Shown here one piece after another: positions 10,422-18,594 of a stretch of DNA of 64,000 nucleotides. The stretch is taken from contig SCRT01000020.1 of NCBI GenBank assembly GCA_004298465.1, positions 1 to 64,000 on the forward strand, in the 5' to 3' direction. A model generated the notes under the pieces. The model ran no database searches and was not told the origin of the DNA. It saw nothing but the letters and a program-made list of their open reading frames with translations. This DNA is from Nevskiaceae bacterium. Lineage in GTDB: Bacteria > Pseudomonadota > Gammaproteobacteria > Nevskiales > Nevskiaceae. Made by a program: the position numbers and the translations under genes. Each line of letters starts with the position of its first letter. The stretch's first letter is position 1.

Positions 10422-10446
10422 AAGGGAGCGATCAAATCGTTCCTTT
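10422..10446 (+). terminator. Weak hairpin after lysC
   Basis: An 11-bp stem (AAGGGAGCGAT / ATCGTTCCTTT, two G-T pairs) with a 3-nt loop begins 12 bases after the lysC stop. The T tract is short, so termination would be partial. This is the only structure in the spacer where csrA would be expected. Confidence 0.4.
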
Positions 10447-10497
10447 ACCGCACGGCGCCCGATCTGTATCCTTGCCGCCCTGCGCTGCACCACTCAC

Positions 10498-10590
10498 GGA
10501 GAGATGGCCGAGTGGACGAAGGCGCTCCCCTGCTAAGGGAGTATAGGGTTTATAGCCTTATCGAGGGTTCGAATCCCTCTCTCTCCGCCA
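10498..10590 (+). tRNA. tRNA-Ser(GCT)
   Basis: A 93-nt class II tRNA with acceptor GGAGAGA/TCTCTCC, a long variable arm and encoded CCA. The anticodon stem CTCCC/GGGAG encloses CTGCTAA, giving anticodon GCT for AGC/AGU codons. The position after lysC matches pseudomonad gene order. Confidence 0.95.
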
Positions 10591-10631
10591 CAAAACAAGA
10601 AGAGCTCCTGAACGGGGCTCTTCTTGTTTTG
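10591..10631 (+). terminator. Strong terminator after tRNA-Ser(GCT)
   Basis: A perfect 15-bp stem (10591-10605 with 10617-10631) and an 11-nt loop. The A-rich 5' arm and T-rich 3' arm make it usable in both directions. It starts directly after the tRNA CCA. Confidence 0.85.
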
Positions 10632-11025
10632 TGCGGAGAAGATGGAAACAGCATCAGCAACCCGCTGTATCTTGATTAGGTATTCAATTTCTGATTTTCC
10701 GTGTACTGCCAAGGCCACCGCCAGGAATCGACGACACTCGACATGCAGCAACGATTCGCGTCACACGTACCGTCTCACTTGGCCAGGCGGGTGCGTCCTT
10801 CATCAGCTTGGCGCATTGTCGCAGCGCGCAGGCGATGCGAGGGCCGTGATCCCGCACTGCTACCTTGGGGAATCCGGCCACGATGGAGCGCGCGGCAGCA
10901 GCCACCGTGGCGGCGCAGGGGCGCGCTGCGAAGTAAAGGCTTCTGCGGTACGGTCGAGCGGCGCGATACAGCCCCGATTCAGGTACGGCGCGATACGGTC
11001 AAACCTCCTGCTCGCGAAAATCACC
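10632..11025. other. Intergenic stretch with no supported gene
   Basis: About 390 bases lie between the tRNA terminator and the glycosyltransferase start. An open frame continues upstream from the glycosyltransferase, but its composition and residues (Arg/His/Cys-rich, no family signal) argue that it is not coding. No promoter or repeat stands out. Confidence 0.5.
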
Positions 11026-12096
11026 ATGAGAATCGCACAGATCGCGCCGCTGGTTGAAGCGGTTCCGCCGAAACTTTATGGCGGCACGGAACGTGTCGTT
11101 TCCTATATCACCGAGGCGCTGATTGAGCTCGGGCACGACGTCACGCTGTTCGCTTCCGGCGACAGCGTCACGAAAGCCGAGCTGGTGCCGGTATGGCCCA
11201 AGGCGCTGCGTCTGGATTCCGCGGTGCACGACAACATCGCGCCGGTTTTCATGATGCTAGAGCAGATCTTGCGCCGTGCCAAGGAGTTCGACGTCATCCA
11301 TCTGCATCTTGATTACTTCAGCTATCCGCTGCTGCGGCATCTGGAGGTCCCGGCCATTACGACCCTGCACGGCCCGCTCGGGCTCAAGGAGTTGCAGGCG
11401 CTGTACCGCTACTACAGCGACATCCCGGTGGTGTCGATTTCCAATTCCCAGCGCGAGCCCTTGCCGTACGCGAATTACGTGGCGACGGTGTACCACGGCC
11501 TGCCGAAAGATCTGCTCAAGCTGGGCAACGGCAGTGGCGGCTATCTGGCGTTCCTGGGGCGTATTTCACCCGAGAAGGCGCCGGACGCCGCCATCCGCAT
11601 GGCGGTGGAAGCGGGCTTGCCGTTGAAGATCGCGGCCAAGGTGGATGTCATCGACGAAGGATATTTCGAGGCTGAGATCAAGCCTCTGCTGGACCACCCG
11701 AACATCGAGTTCATCGGCGAGATCGGCGAAGGCGAAAAAGGCGAATTCCTCGGCAACGCCCTCGGCCTGTTGTTCCCGACCGGCTGGAAGGAGCCGTTCG
11801 GCCTGGTGATGATCGAGGCCATGGCGTGCGGCACTCCGGTCATCGCCTATCCGCAAGGGTCGGTGCGCGAAGTGCTCGAAGACGGTGTCACCGGCCTGTT
11901 CGTGGCCAACGAGCACGAAGGAGCCGAAGCCGCACGCCGTTTGCGGCAGCTGGATCGCGGCCGCATCCGCGCCGAGTTCGAGCGCCGCTTCACGGCCCGG
12001 CGCATGGCGCAGGATTACGTCGAGCTGTACCGCAAGCGGGTGAAGCGCAGGGAGCCGGTCGCGGTATCGAGGTGGGGTGCGGTCAGGGGCGGATGA
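11026..12096 (+). CDS. Glycosyltransferase, group 4 (GT-B fold)
   Basis: This 356-residue cytosolic GT-B enzyme starts MRIAQIAPLVEAVPPKLYGG, which carries the acceptor-site GGTER loop. The C-terminal domain has LGRISPEKAPD and the donor-site KEPFGLVMIEAMACGTPVIA with the family EX7E pattern. Enzymes of this subgroup transfer a nucleotide-activated sugar; substrates are not predictable. ATG 11026 is chosen for the conserved N-terminus. Its 3' end overlaps that of the convergent PRC/OmpA gene by 14 bases. A debranching-type glucosidase lies 3.3 kb downstream, hinting at glycogen or stress metabolism. Confidence 0.85.
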   Translation: MRIAQIAPLVEAVPPKLYGGTERVVSYITEALIELGHDVTLFASGDSVTKAELVPVWPKALRLDSAVHDNIAPVFMMLEQILRRAKEFDVIHLHLDYFSYPLLRHLEVPAITTLHGPLGLKELQALYRYYSDIPVVSISNSQREPLPYANYVATVYHGLPKDLLKLGNGSGGYLAFLGRISPEKAPDAAIRMAVEAGLPLKIAAKVDVIDEGYFEAEIKPLLDHPNIEFIGEIGEGEKGEFLGNALGLLFPTGWKEPFGLVMIEAMACGTPVIAYPQGSVREVLEDGVTGLFVANEHEGAEAARRLRQLDRGRIRAEFERRFTARRMAQDYVELYRKRVKRREPVAVSRWGAVRGG

Positions 12097-12991
12097 AGTC
12101 GACGCGGCGGTTGTCCTGGCGGCATGCATCGGTGGCCTGCGTGCACACCGGATAGTCTTTGCCGCTGCTGGTGATGGACAGTTGCGATTCCGGCACGCCG
12201 TTGGCGATGAGCGCGGACTGCACGGCCAACGCACGCTGCCTTCCGAGGGCATCGTTATAGCGTTGGCTGCCGTGCGGTCCAGCCGTCCCCTGCAGTTCGA
12301 TCTTCACATCCGGCGCCGCGCGCAAGTAGGCGCTCCACGCCTCGATGACGAACTGGTAGCGCGGTGCGATGTGTGCGTCGTTGTAGGCAAAGTAGATGCT
12401 GTCATGCGTCGTCGCACGCGCTTCCAGCGCCTTCAGCTTGAGCTGCCGTTCCTTTTCCTTTTGGTCGCCCGTGTGCGACTGATCCTGCGTGGTGGCGAAT
12501 GCCGGTGCTTCCTGCAGTTCGGCTTTCGTCACGTTGACGACCGCTACGCGTTTTTCAGAGTTGACGTTTGCCACCGCGCTCCAGGGGATGCCGACGTTTT
12601 TTTGTCCCATGCCGAGGAAGCCCCCGACGCCGACAACAATGCCGACCAGCTTGTGGTGCTTGTCCATGATCAGATCGTTGACGGTGCCGATGCGTTTGGC
12701 ATCGTCCCCGCTGCGGTTCTGGATCGACATGCTGAGGATCGAGGACGCCAAAATCTGCGATGACGTTTCATTCGCGATGAACGCGATGCCGGCGGCTTTC
12801 TCGCCTTGGGCTACATTTGCGGTATCGGTCGCGGTTTGCGGCGGCTGCGGCTTTGCCGCTTGCGAGGCGGCTGCCGTGGGTGCGCTTCGGGATGGCAAAG
12901 CGTTCGCGTCGCCGGGACGCTCTGCGGCGGCTGCGGTGGCGCCAAGCGCGACGGCCGTCGCCAGGAGGATCAGGGAAGGACATGTGCGCAT
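12083..12991 (-). CDS. PRC-barrel plus OmpA-like domain protein
   Basis: This 302-residue exported protein has an N-terminal signal (LILLATAVALGATAAAA) and an Ala/Pro/Gln linker. A PRC-barrel segment follows at about residues 82-150 (SIQNRSGDDAKRIGTVNDLI, IPWSAVANV), then a C-terminal OmpA/peptidoglycan-binding domain (DSIYFAYNDAHIAPRYQ, LQGTAGPHGSQRYNDALGRQRA, DNRRVDFI). The pairing would tether a PRC sensor or scaffold to the wall. I start at the Met just before RTCPS because it gives a clean signal peptide; a Met 27 bases further upstream is also in frame. The combination is uncommon and the function is unknown. Confidence 0.75.
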   Translation of the reverse strand: MRTCPSLILLATAVALGATAAAAERPGDANALPSRSAPTAAASQAAKPQPPQTATDTANVAQGEKAAGIAFIANETSSQILASSILSMSIQNRSGDDAKRIGTVNDLIMDKHHKLVGIVVGVGGFLGMGQKNVGIPWSAVANVNSEKRVAVVNVTKAELQEAPAFATTQDQSHTGDQKEKERQLKLKALEARATTHDSIYFAYNDAHIAPRYQFVIEAWSAYLRAAPDVKIELQGTAGPHGSQRYNDALGRQRALAVQSALIANGVPESQLSITSSGKDYPVCTQATDACRQDNRRVDFIRP

Positions 12992-13393
12992 GTGGGTCTC
13001 AAGTCGCTCGTGCGCCATCCGGCCACAGCCGCCGGTGCGCGTTCAGGAGATTGTGGGGGGCAAAAAAGTATACCGTCACCTGCTTCCCGTTTCCGGCGCA
13101 CCACGGCGGCGACAGCGGGGATCGAGGCCCATGGGCTTGTTGCCGCGGAATTTTGTGTGTTACGGTCGCAAGGCGTCGGCACGCTCAGGGTAGCTGTACA
13201 GCGTGTCAAGGCGCTCAGGTGCGGGGGGGTCTCCCACCGACGACAGCGGTATGAATAATAACAACGGCAGTGTGCCGATCGTCACGGCGATCGGGTGCAA
13301 CCGGGCCCCGGAGATCACGCTACGCAACGGGCCTATGCGAGCTTCGGGACGCGTGTGGATTCCACGCGCGCCTGTCGGCCCCGCGGATACGCC
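12992..13393. other. Divergent intergenic region
   Basis: About 400 bases lie between the start of the PRC/OmpA gene and the start of the ABC exporter, so promoters for both should lie here. Short frames exist but have no start/RBS support or family similarity. No clear operator repeats were seen. Confidence 0.45.
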
Positions 13394-15157
13394 ATGAACC
13401 TGCCCGGATACGCGTCCGGCGGCGGCGCCCGGTTTCTGCTGCACTACGTCGCGCGGCGCGGCGTCAGTCACGCCATCGTGCTCGGCGCGGTTCTCGCGGC
13501 AGTGATCTGTTCCGTCGGTTCCCAGTACGCGGTCAAGAACCTGGTCGACAACCTTTCCGGCCATCCGTCGGGAACCGGCCTGTACGGCGCGGTCTGGGTT
13601 CTGCTGATCCTCGTCGGCGGCGACAACCTGCTGTGGCGGGTGGCGGGATGGGTTTCGACCTACGCCTTCGTTTCCGTGGGTGGAGATATCCGGCGCGACC
13701 TGTTCAATCACCTGTCGGGCCACGGTTCACGGTACTTTGTCGACCAGATGCCCGGCGCGCTCGCGGGGCGCATCACCGCCGCTGCGAATTCTGCGTGGAT
13801 GATCGAGAACGCGCTGGCGTGGACCACGATCCCGCCGGGTCTGGCGGTGATCCTCAGCATTTTCCTGATCGGTACGGTGAACTGGCAGCTCATGGCCGGG
13901 CTGGTCGCGGTGGTGCTGATCATCGGTGGCATCGTTGCCAAGCTGGCGATCAACGGCCGCGAGCTGCACCAACGCTACGCTGGCCGCGCCGCGCGCGTGA
14001 CGGGCGACTTGACGGACATCGTCTCCAACATGGGGCTGGTCCATGCGTTCGGTGCAAAAGGACGCGAGGAGGCCCGCGTGGCGCGCGAGATCCGCAAGGA
14101 AATGAGCGCACAGCGCGCCAGCTTGCTGTCGCTGGAGCGCTTGCGCCTGTTCCACGCCGTGACGGTGTTCGCCGTCATCGGTGTCGTGCTGTACGCCTCC
14201 GTGTACCTGTGGCATCTCGGCAGCATCACCACCGGCAGCGTGGTGCTGATCGTCACGCTCGGTTTCACCGTGTTGCACGCATCGCGCGATTTCGCCATGG
14301 CCATCGTCAGCACCGTGCAGCAGTTCGCGAAACTCAACGAGGCGGTGCAGGTGCTGGGCCTGCCGCACGAGATGGCCGACGAGCCGGGCGCGGTGCCGCT
14401 GGTCGTGAATACGGGGATCATCGAATTTCGCAACCTTTCCTTCTCCTACCCGAACGGGCAGTCGGTGCTGTCGCACTTCGATCTGGCGTTGAAGCCGGGT
14501 GAGAAAGTCGGCTTCGTGGGCAAGACCGGCGCCGGCAAGTCGACGATCTTCTCGCTTTTGCAACGTCTCTACGATCCACACCAGGGCGAGGTCTTGATCG
14601 ACGGGCAGGACATCCGCCACGTGACGCAGGAAAGCCTGAGCCACGCCATCGCCGTGGTGAGCCAGGACATTTCACTGTTTCATCGGCCACTCATGGAAAA
14701 CCTGCGCTACGGCAAGCCCGAGGCAACGAACGCGGAGGTATTGCGCGCAGCCGAGGCGGCACAATGCGCGGGCTTCATCGACGCGCTGCCGGACGGCTAC
14801 CGCACGCTGGTTGGAGACCGTGGAATGAAGCTCTCGGGCGGCCAGCGCCAGCGGATCGCCATCGCGCGCGCATTCCTGCGCGATGCCTCGATCATCCTGC
14901 TCGACGAGGCGACATCGGCACTCGACATGGAATCCGAGCGACTGGTCCAGGCGGCCCTGGTGCGGCTGTTCGAGGGGCGCACGGTGCTGGCCATCGCGCA
15001 TCGGCTGTCGACGCTGGACGACTTTGATCGCATCGTGGTCCTCGACCACGGGCGTATCGTCGAGCAAGGCTCGCCGAACGCGCTGATGAGTGGTACGGGT
15101 TGGTATGCGCGGCTGCGCGCGCTGCAGGTATCCGGCGTGCAGCGCGAGGCGGCGTGA
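13394..15157 (+). CDS. ABC-type exporter, fused membrane and ATPase domains
   Basis: A 587-residue half-transporter of the MsbA/multidrug class. An N-terminal six-helix membrane domain (residues about 20-320, including FLLHYVARRG and a YASVYLWHLGS helix) precedes an ATPase domain. That domain has Walker A GKTGAGKST (about residue 375), a Q-loop near VVSQDISLF, signature LSGGQRQRIAIARA, Walker B SIILLDEATSALD and H-loop IAHRLST. It works as a homodimer in the inner membrane; the substrate is unknown. Start ATG 13394 is supported by the short MNLPGYASGG leader. The next 230 bases hold no convincing gene. Confidence 0.88.
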   Translation: MNLPGYASGGGARFLLHYVARRGVSHAIVLGAVLAAVICSVGSQYAVKNLVDNLSGHPSGTGLYGAVWVLLILVGGDNLLWRVAGWVSTYAFVSVGGDIRRDLFNHLSGHGSRYFVDQMPGALAGRITAAANSAWMIENALAWTTIPPGLAVILSIFLIGTVNWQLMAGLVAVVLIIGGIVAKLAINGRELHQRYAGRAARVTGDLTDIVSNMGLVHAFGAKGREEARVAREIRKEMSAQRASLLSLERLRLFHAVTVFAVIGVVLYASVYLWHLGSITTGSVVLIVTLGFTVLHASRDFAMAIVSTVQQFAKLNEAVQVLGLPHEMADEPGAVPLVVNTGIIEFRNLSFSYPNGQSVLSHFDLALKPGEKVGFVGKTGAGKSTIFSLLQRLYDPHQGEVLIDGQDIRHVTQESLSHAIAVVSQDISLFHRPLMENLRYGKPEATNAEVLRAAEAAQCAGFIDALPDGYRTLVGDRGMKLSGGQRQRIAIARAFLRDASIILLDEATSALDMESERLVQAALVRLFEGRTVLAIAHRLSTLDDFDRIVVLDHGRIVEQGSPNALMSGTGWYARLRALQVSGVQREAA

Positions 15158-15387
15158 GGTCGGCGGTGGCGCGGTGCCTGCTGGCGATGGTGCTCCTGGG
15201 CGTCGGATTGGTCGCGTGTGCGCGGCATGTGCTGCGATCTGGCATGGCGGCGGTGTACCCGCTTCCTGCTTCCGCGATATCCGCTGCGGGGGCGGTGCGC
15301 GATCATCGTCGCGCTGATGATCCGCGAGACGCGTCCGGTAGGTGTGTCGCTGGCTCCCGAAGCCGATGCAGGCGCACCCGGCAACGA

Positions 15388-17517
15388 TTAGGCAGTTACG
15401 CGCAGTTGGATATCGCCGTGGGTGGCAAGCGGCTCGACGCGGACGCCGTCGCGGCTTCGTTTGACGCGAATGTCGATGGACGCGGTGCCCAGGGTGAGGC
15501 GACTCAGCGTCAGGGTGGTCATCCCCGGTGGAAGCTGCGGGCGGATCAAGACCAGCTCGCGGCGTGCAGCGTTCCAGTGCAGGCCGAGGCAGCTTTGCAA
15601 CAGGGACGGAAGCGCCGCCGCGGCCCATGCCTGCGGCTGGCAGGCGACGGGATAGGGGCGCGGTGACTGTCCGGCTTCGCGTGCGTTGCCGCAGAACAAT
15701 TCGGGCAGGCGGTGTTGGGGATCACCGGCGGCCGCGTCGACCATGGCGGACAGGAGTTGAGGCAACGGCCGCGTGATACCGTAACGTGCGAGGCCGGTAG
15801 CGATCATGGCGTTGTCGTGGGGCCACACCGAGCCGTTGTGGTAGGAATCCGGCGCGTATCGCGCCGCCGAGCGTGCGATCGTACGGATGCCCCAGCCGGA
15901 ATAGCAGTCCGCCGACCACAGTGTTTTTGCAACGCGTTGCGCGTGCGTGGAATCGGCGATCCCCGACATCAGCACCTGGCCGGCATTCGAGGAGATGACA
16001 TCGCACGGGCGTTTGTCGCCGTCCAGCGCCAATGCGTAGGTGCCGAGTCGCTCGCGCCAGAATGCGACCTCGAACGCGGTGCGCAGGGCATTTGCCTGCG
16101 CGTTCAGCGCGTTGGCGCGCGCCCGCAGGCCGAGTGCGCCGGCGATGTCCGCCGCCGCACGCTTTGCGGCATAGACGTAGCCTTGCACTTCGCACAAGGC
16201 GACCGGCCCGTTCACCAACTCTCCATTGCGGTGGAAGATCGCGTCGCCGGAATCCTTCCAGCCCTGGTTGTTGAGCCCGCCGTCGGCCTGACAGGCGTAT
16301 TCCGCGAACCCGTCGCCGTCGCGATCCCCGTAACGGTCGATCCATTCCAGTGCACGTTCCGCGTGGGGCCACAGAAGGCGTACGGTTTCACGGTCGTCCG
16401 TGCGCAGGTAATACGCGCCCATCAGGATCAGGAACAGCGGCGTGGCGTCGATGCTGCCGTAGTAGCGGCCGAACGGAACCTCGCCCAGGCGAGCCATCTC
16501 CCCGTGGCGCATCTCGTGCACGATCTTGCCGGGTTCGGCGTCGCGCGCCGGGTCTTCCGCTTCGGCCTGATAAAACGCCAGGTACTTCAATACTCCGCGT
16601 GCCAGTGCCGGCGCCATCCACAGCGTCAGCAGCGCGGTGATGATTCCGTCGCGGCCAAATGCCGTGCTGAACCACGGCGTACCCGCGTAGGGATACAAGC
16701 CATGCGACGTGTGCGTCGTCAGCATGCGCAGGTCCGACCATAGCTGTGCAAAAGCCGTATTGAATGCGGGGCTGTCGCTGTTCACCGTGACACGGTGCTC
16801 AAGCACCGTGCGGCGCTGGCGCGTGGCGGCATGCAGGTTGAGGCAGAACGATTCGCGCGGCGAACCCTGCGCCAAGGTGTGTCCGACGCGCAGAAAAATG
16901 CTTTGCTTTGCTCCCGGCGCGAGTGCCAGTTCGACCGCGGCGTGCGTGGCGTCCAAGGTGTGCGGTGCCGGTTCGAGTGCGAGATGAGTCCGTGCCGCCC
17001 TGCCGTCGCGTGCCCGGTAATGGAAGGTCACACGGTCCGGGCCGCAGGCGATGTGCTGCGTTCCGTGCACCTTCCTCGGCGTGCCGCGCACCTCAAAGAT
17101 GTCCGCGAAGTCCGCGGCATAGCGGAACTGCGCGTGGATTTTTACCGGCGCACCGCCGGTGTTGTGCAGCGCTATTCGCTCGTGCATCGCGCCGCCATGC
17201 AGGAAGCGCCGCCGCCGAACGTGAACCGTGCCGCCTTCGCAGCGGCTGCTGTAGTCCACGACGAGTCCGGCACCGTCATTGATGCAACGGCTGCGGATTT
17301 TCGTGCGCCGACCGCCGGTGAGCATGAACTCGAGCTGCGACAGCACGCGCGTGTCGTGATCATAGATTCCGAGCGCCGCATCGGTTGCCGGCGCGATGTC
17401 GCCCAGCGCGTCGCATAACAGGAAAGTATCGTCGCGCTTGAGCGTGATGCGGCGCCGTGGATCGGGCTTGCGTCCAGGGCGCGTCGGAGACGTCTTGCGC
17501 GGCGCTGCTGCATTCAT
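15388..17517 (-). CDS. Amylo-alpha-1,6-glucosidase / glycogen-debranching-type enzyme
   Basis: This 709-residue cytosolic protein begins with the N-terminal debranching domain (LKRDDTFLLCDALGDI, GIYDHDTRVLSQLEF). A six-hairpin GH133-like catalytic domain follows with PWFSTAFGRDGIITALL, GSIDATPLFLILMGAYY and GLNNQGWKDSGDAIFH, and a C-terminal beta region ends it. The motifs match bacterial amylo-1,6-glucosidases that process glycogen-like or trehalose-linked glucans. Met at 17517 is used, but no strong RBS is visible, so the start is uncertain. Upstream is an unusual pair of hairpins sharing a 14-nt motif (17654-17769). Confidence 0.82.
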   Translation of the reverse strand: MNAAAPRKTSPTRPGRKPDPRRRITLKRDDTFLLCDALGDIAPATDAALGIYDHDTRVLSQLEFMLTGGRRTKIRSRCINDGAGLVVDYSSRCEGGTVHVRRRRFLHGGAMHERIALHNTGGAPVKIHAQFRYAADFADIFEVRGTPRKVHGTQHIACGPDRVTFHYRARDGRAARTHLALEPAPHTLDATHAAVELALAPGAKQSIFLRVGHTLAQGSPRESFCLNLHAATRQRRTVLEHRVTVNSDSPAFNTAFAQLWSDLRMLTTHTSHGLYPYAGTPWFSTAFGRDGIITALLTLWMAPALARGVLKYLAFYQAEAEDPARDAEPGKIVHEMRHGEMARLGEVPFGRYYGSIDATPLFLILMGAYYLRTDDRETVRLLWPHAERALEWIDRYGDRDGDGFAEYACQADGGLNNQGWKDSGDAIFHRNGELVNGPVALCEVQGYVYAAKRAAADIAGALGLRARANALNAQANALRTAFEVAFWRERLGTYALALDGDKRPCDVISSNAGQVLMSGIADSTHAQRVAKTLWSADCYSGWGIRTIARSAARYAPDSYHNGSVWPHDNAMIATGLARYGITRPLPQLLSAMVDAAAGDPQHRLPELFCGNAREAGQSPRPYPVACQPQAWAAAALPSLLQSCLGLHWNAARRELVLIRPQLPPGMTTLTLSRLTLGTASIDIRVKRSRDGVRVEPLATHGDIQLRVTA

Positions 17518-17653
17518 GCTTTTGGAGACGTGGTCTGCGTGGGGCGGCGTTGCCCAGCTAGCGAAGGAACCGCCGGCACCGTCGGTGCGTGACGTGAGGG
17601 TAACACGTGAGCCGCAACGGTTCGCACTGCGCAGAGAACAGGACGCACACATG

Positions 17654-17690
17654 AAAAAGGCGCCGCTCGGCAGGGGAACCGGACGACGCC
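17654..17690 (-). promoter_or_regulatory. Terminator-like hairpin in the debranching-gene leader
   Basis: On the minus strand GGCGTCG pairs with CGGCGCC (7 bp, one T-G pair) around an 18-nt loop containing GGTTCCCCTGCCGA, and five T residues follow. It lies 137 bases upstream of the debranching start, so it would act as an attenuator if the gene is transcribed from further up. Confidence 0.4.
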
Positions 17691-17736
17691 ACTGGCCACA
17701 ACGGGGGGAAGGTAATGTGGTCAGTATCCTTGACGA

Positions 17737-17769
17737 CGTCGCTTGTCGGCAGGGGAACCTAAAGCGACG
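17737..17769 (-). promoter_or_regulatory. Second leader hairpin with the same loop motif
   Basis: CGTCGCTT pairs perfectly with AAGCGACG around a 17-nt loop. The loop carries the same 14-nt sequence GGTTCCCCTGCCGA as the hairpin 79 bases downstream. The stems differ while the loop is kept, which suggests a recognised RNA or DNA motif rather than a chance repeat. Confidence 0.4.
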
Positions 17770-18068
17770 CTGGGGTGCCAAGAACAGAACCGGCATAGCA
17801 GCCGTTCGATGAACTCACGCTGAACGTTGCGCTTTCCTAGAAGCCTGAGCCGTGGGGCGTTTTCACACCGGGGGTGGTGCGCAGGTCGATGAAGTCCGCG
17901 ACGATCCACGATCGTGTAGCGCGCCTTTTACCTACGTACGCACCTACGGACCCCACTGCACGTGGGCTGGCGACGCAGGGTGAGGCGGGGTCTGCCCGCT
18001 CGCACGCCACCACCATTGCCGACCGGTGCATCCGCCGCAGATTGATGGCCGGCGACGAGGGAAAAGTA

Positions 18069-18101
18069 AAGGCCCTGCAAGCAGGTGCCTTGCAGGGCCT
18101 T
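18069..18101 (-). terminator. Terminator of tRNA-Ser(GGA)
   Basis: A perfect 13-bp stem (AAGGCCCTGCAAG/CTTGCAGGGCCTT) with a 7-nt loop. It is followed on the minus strand by TACTTTTC, 25 bases beyond the tRNA 3' end. Confidence 0.85.
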
Positions 18102-18125
18102 AAGTGATGATGAGTGATGCTTATT

Positions 18126-18217
18126 TGGCGGAGAGAGAGGGATTCGAACCCTCGATACGGTTTGACCCGTATACACGCTTTCCAGGCGTGCTCCTTAAAC
18201 CACTCGGACACCTCTCC
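18126..18217 (-). tRNA. tRNA-Ser(GGA)
   Basis: A 92-nt class II tRNA on the minus strand with acceptor GGAGAGG/TCTCTCC (one G-T pair), a long variable arm and encoded CCA. The anticodon stem CGCCT/AGCG region encloses GGA, for UCC/UCU codons. Confidence 0.94.
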
Positions 18218-18235
18218 GTATTTCGATGCGGGCGC

Positions 18236-18241
18236 ATTCTA
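18236..18241 (-). promoter_or_regulatory. -10 box of the tRNA-Ser(GGA) promoter
   Basis: TAGAAT lies on the minus strand 19 bases before the tRNA 5' end and is followed by a GC-rich discriminator (GCGCCCGC). The -35 (GTGATC, 17-bp spacing) is poor. Confidence 0.45.
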
Positions 18242-18270
18242 CCGGATGCGCCCCTGTGGATCACGCCCTC

Positions 18271-18594
18271 TCAATCGTGGCGCGTCGGCACGCTGATGCT
18301 GTCCCCCTGCGGGGCGGGTATGGCGGGCGGCTGATCGAGGCAGGCGATGGTGGATTTCCCGTCCGCCCCCTTGGTCTGCTTGCCAAACGGCACGCCATCC
18401 TTGACCGGCGGCGGAACCACGAACGCTCCGGCGACATGCGGCATCTGCAGCCCATCTGCAGGGTGCAGGATCGGGACGGAAACCGCATCGTCATACGGTT
18501 GGTTACCGAGGCAATAGCGGTTGTTGGCGGCGCATGCGCTCAGCGCCAGCACCATACCAGTGACCAGAAATCCTTTCATCCATCGCAGCTTCAT
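18271..18594 (-). CDS. Small lipoprotein downstream of dapA
   Basis: This 107-residue protein has a type II signal peptide (MKGFLVTGMVLALSAC, lipobox LSAC), so it should be a lipid-anchored envelope protein. The mature part contains NRYCLGNQPYDDAVSVPILHP and Pro-rich stretches. Its ATG overlaps the dapA stop (ATGA). In many gammaproteobacteria this position belongs to bamC/nlpB, and the N-terminal style is similar, but the protein is far too short to be a full BamC. It may be a reduced relative or an unrelated lipoprotein. Confidence 0.7.
   Translation of the reverse strand: MKLRWMKGFLVTGMVLALSACAANNRYCLGNQPYDDAVSVPILHPADGLQMPHVAGAFVVPPPVKDGVPFGKQTKGADGKSTIACLDQPPAIPAPQGDSISVPTRHD

Larger units (their letters stand above)
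17518..18068. other. 550-base leader/intergenic region with two related hairpins
   Basis: This lies between the debranching-enzyme gene and the tRNA-Ser terminator. It holds two stem-loops described separately. The rest (17780-18068) shows no coding support; minus-strand frames through it are extensions of tRNA antisense. Confidence 0.5.

Noticed and set aside
10533..10751. Minus-strand frame over tRNA-Ser(GCT)
   Set aside because: The peptide GERGIRTLDKA is the antisense of a serine tRNA, not a protein.
13160..13400. Minus-strand frame with a hydrophobic segment upstream of the ABC exporter
   Set aside because: It has a short hydrophobic run, but the start is unclear, there is no RBS, and it overlaps the expected promoter region.
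15154..15387. Possible lipoprotein-like frame (GVGLVAC) overlapping the ABC exporter stop
   Set aside because: It runs without a stop into the antisense of the debranching gene and becomes Arg-rich; no family support.
17837..18211. Minus-strand frame downstream of tRNA-Ser(GGA), considered as an integrase remnant
   Set aside because: Its first part is tRNA sense sequence (SEWFKEHAWKA) and the rest has no integrase motif.
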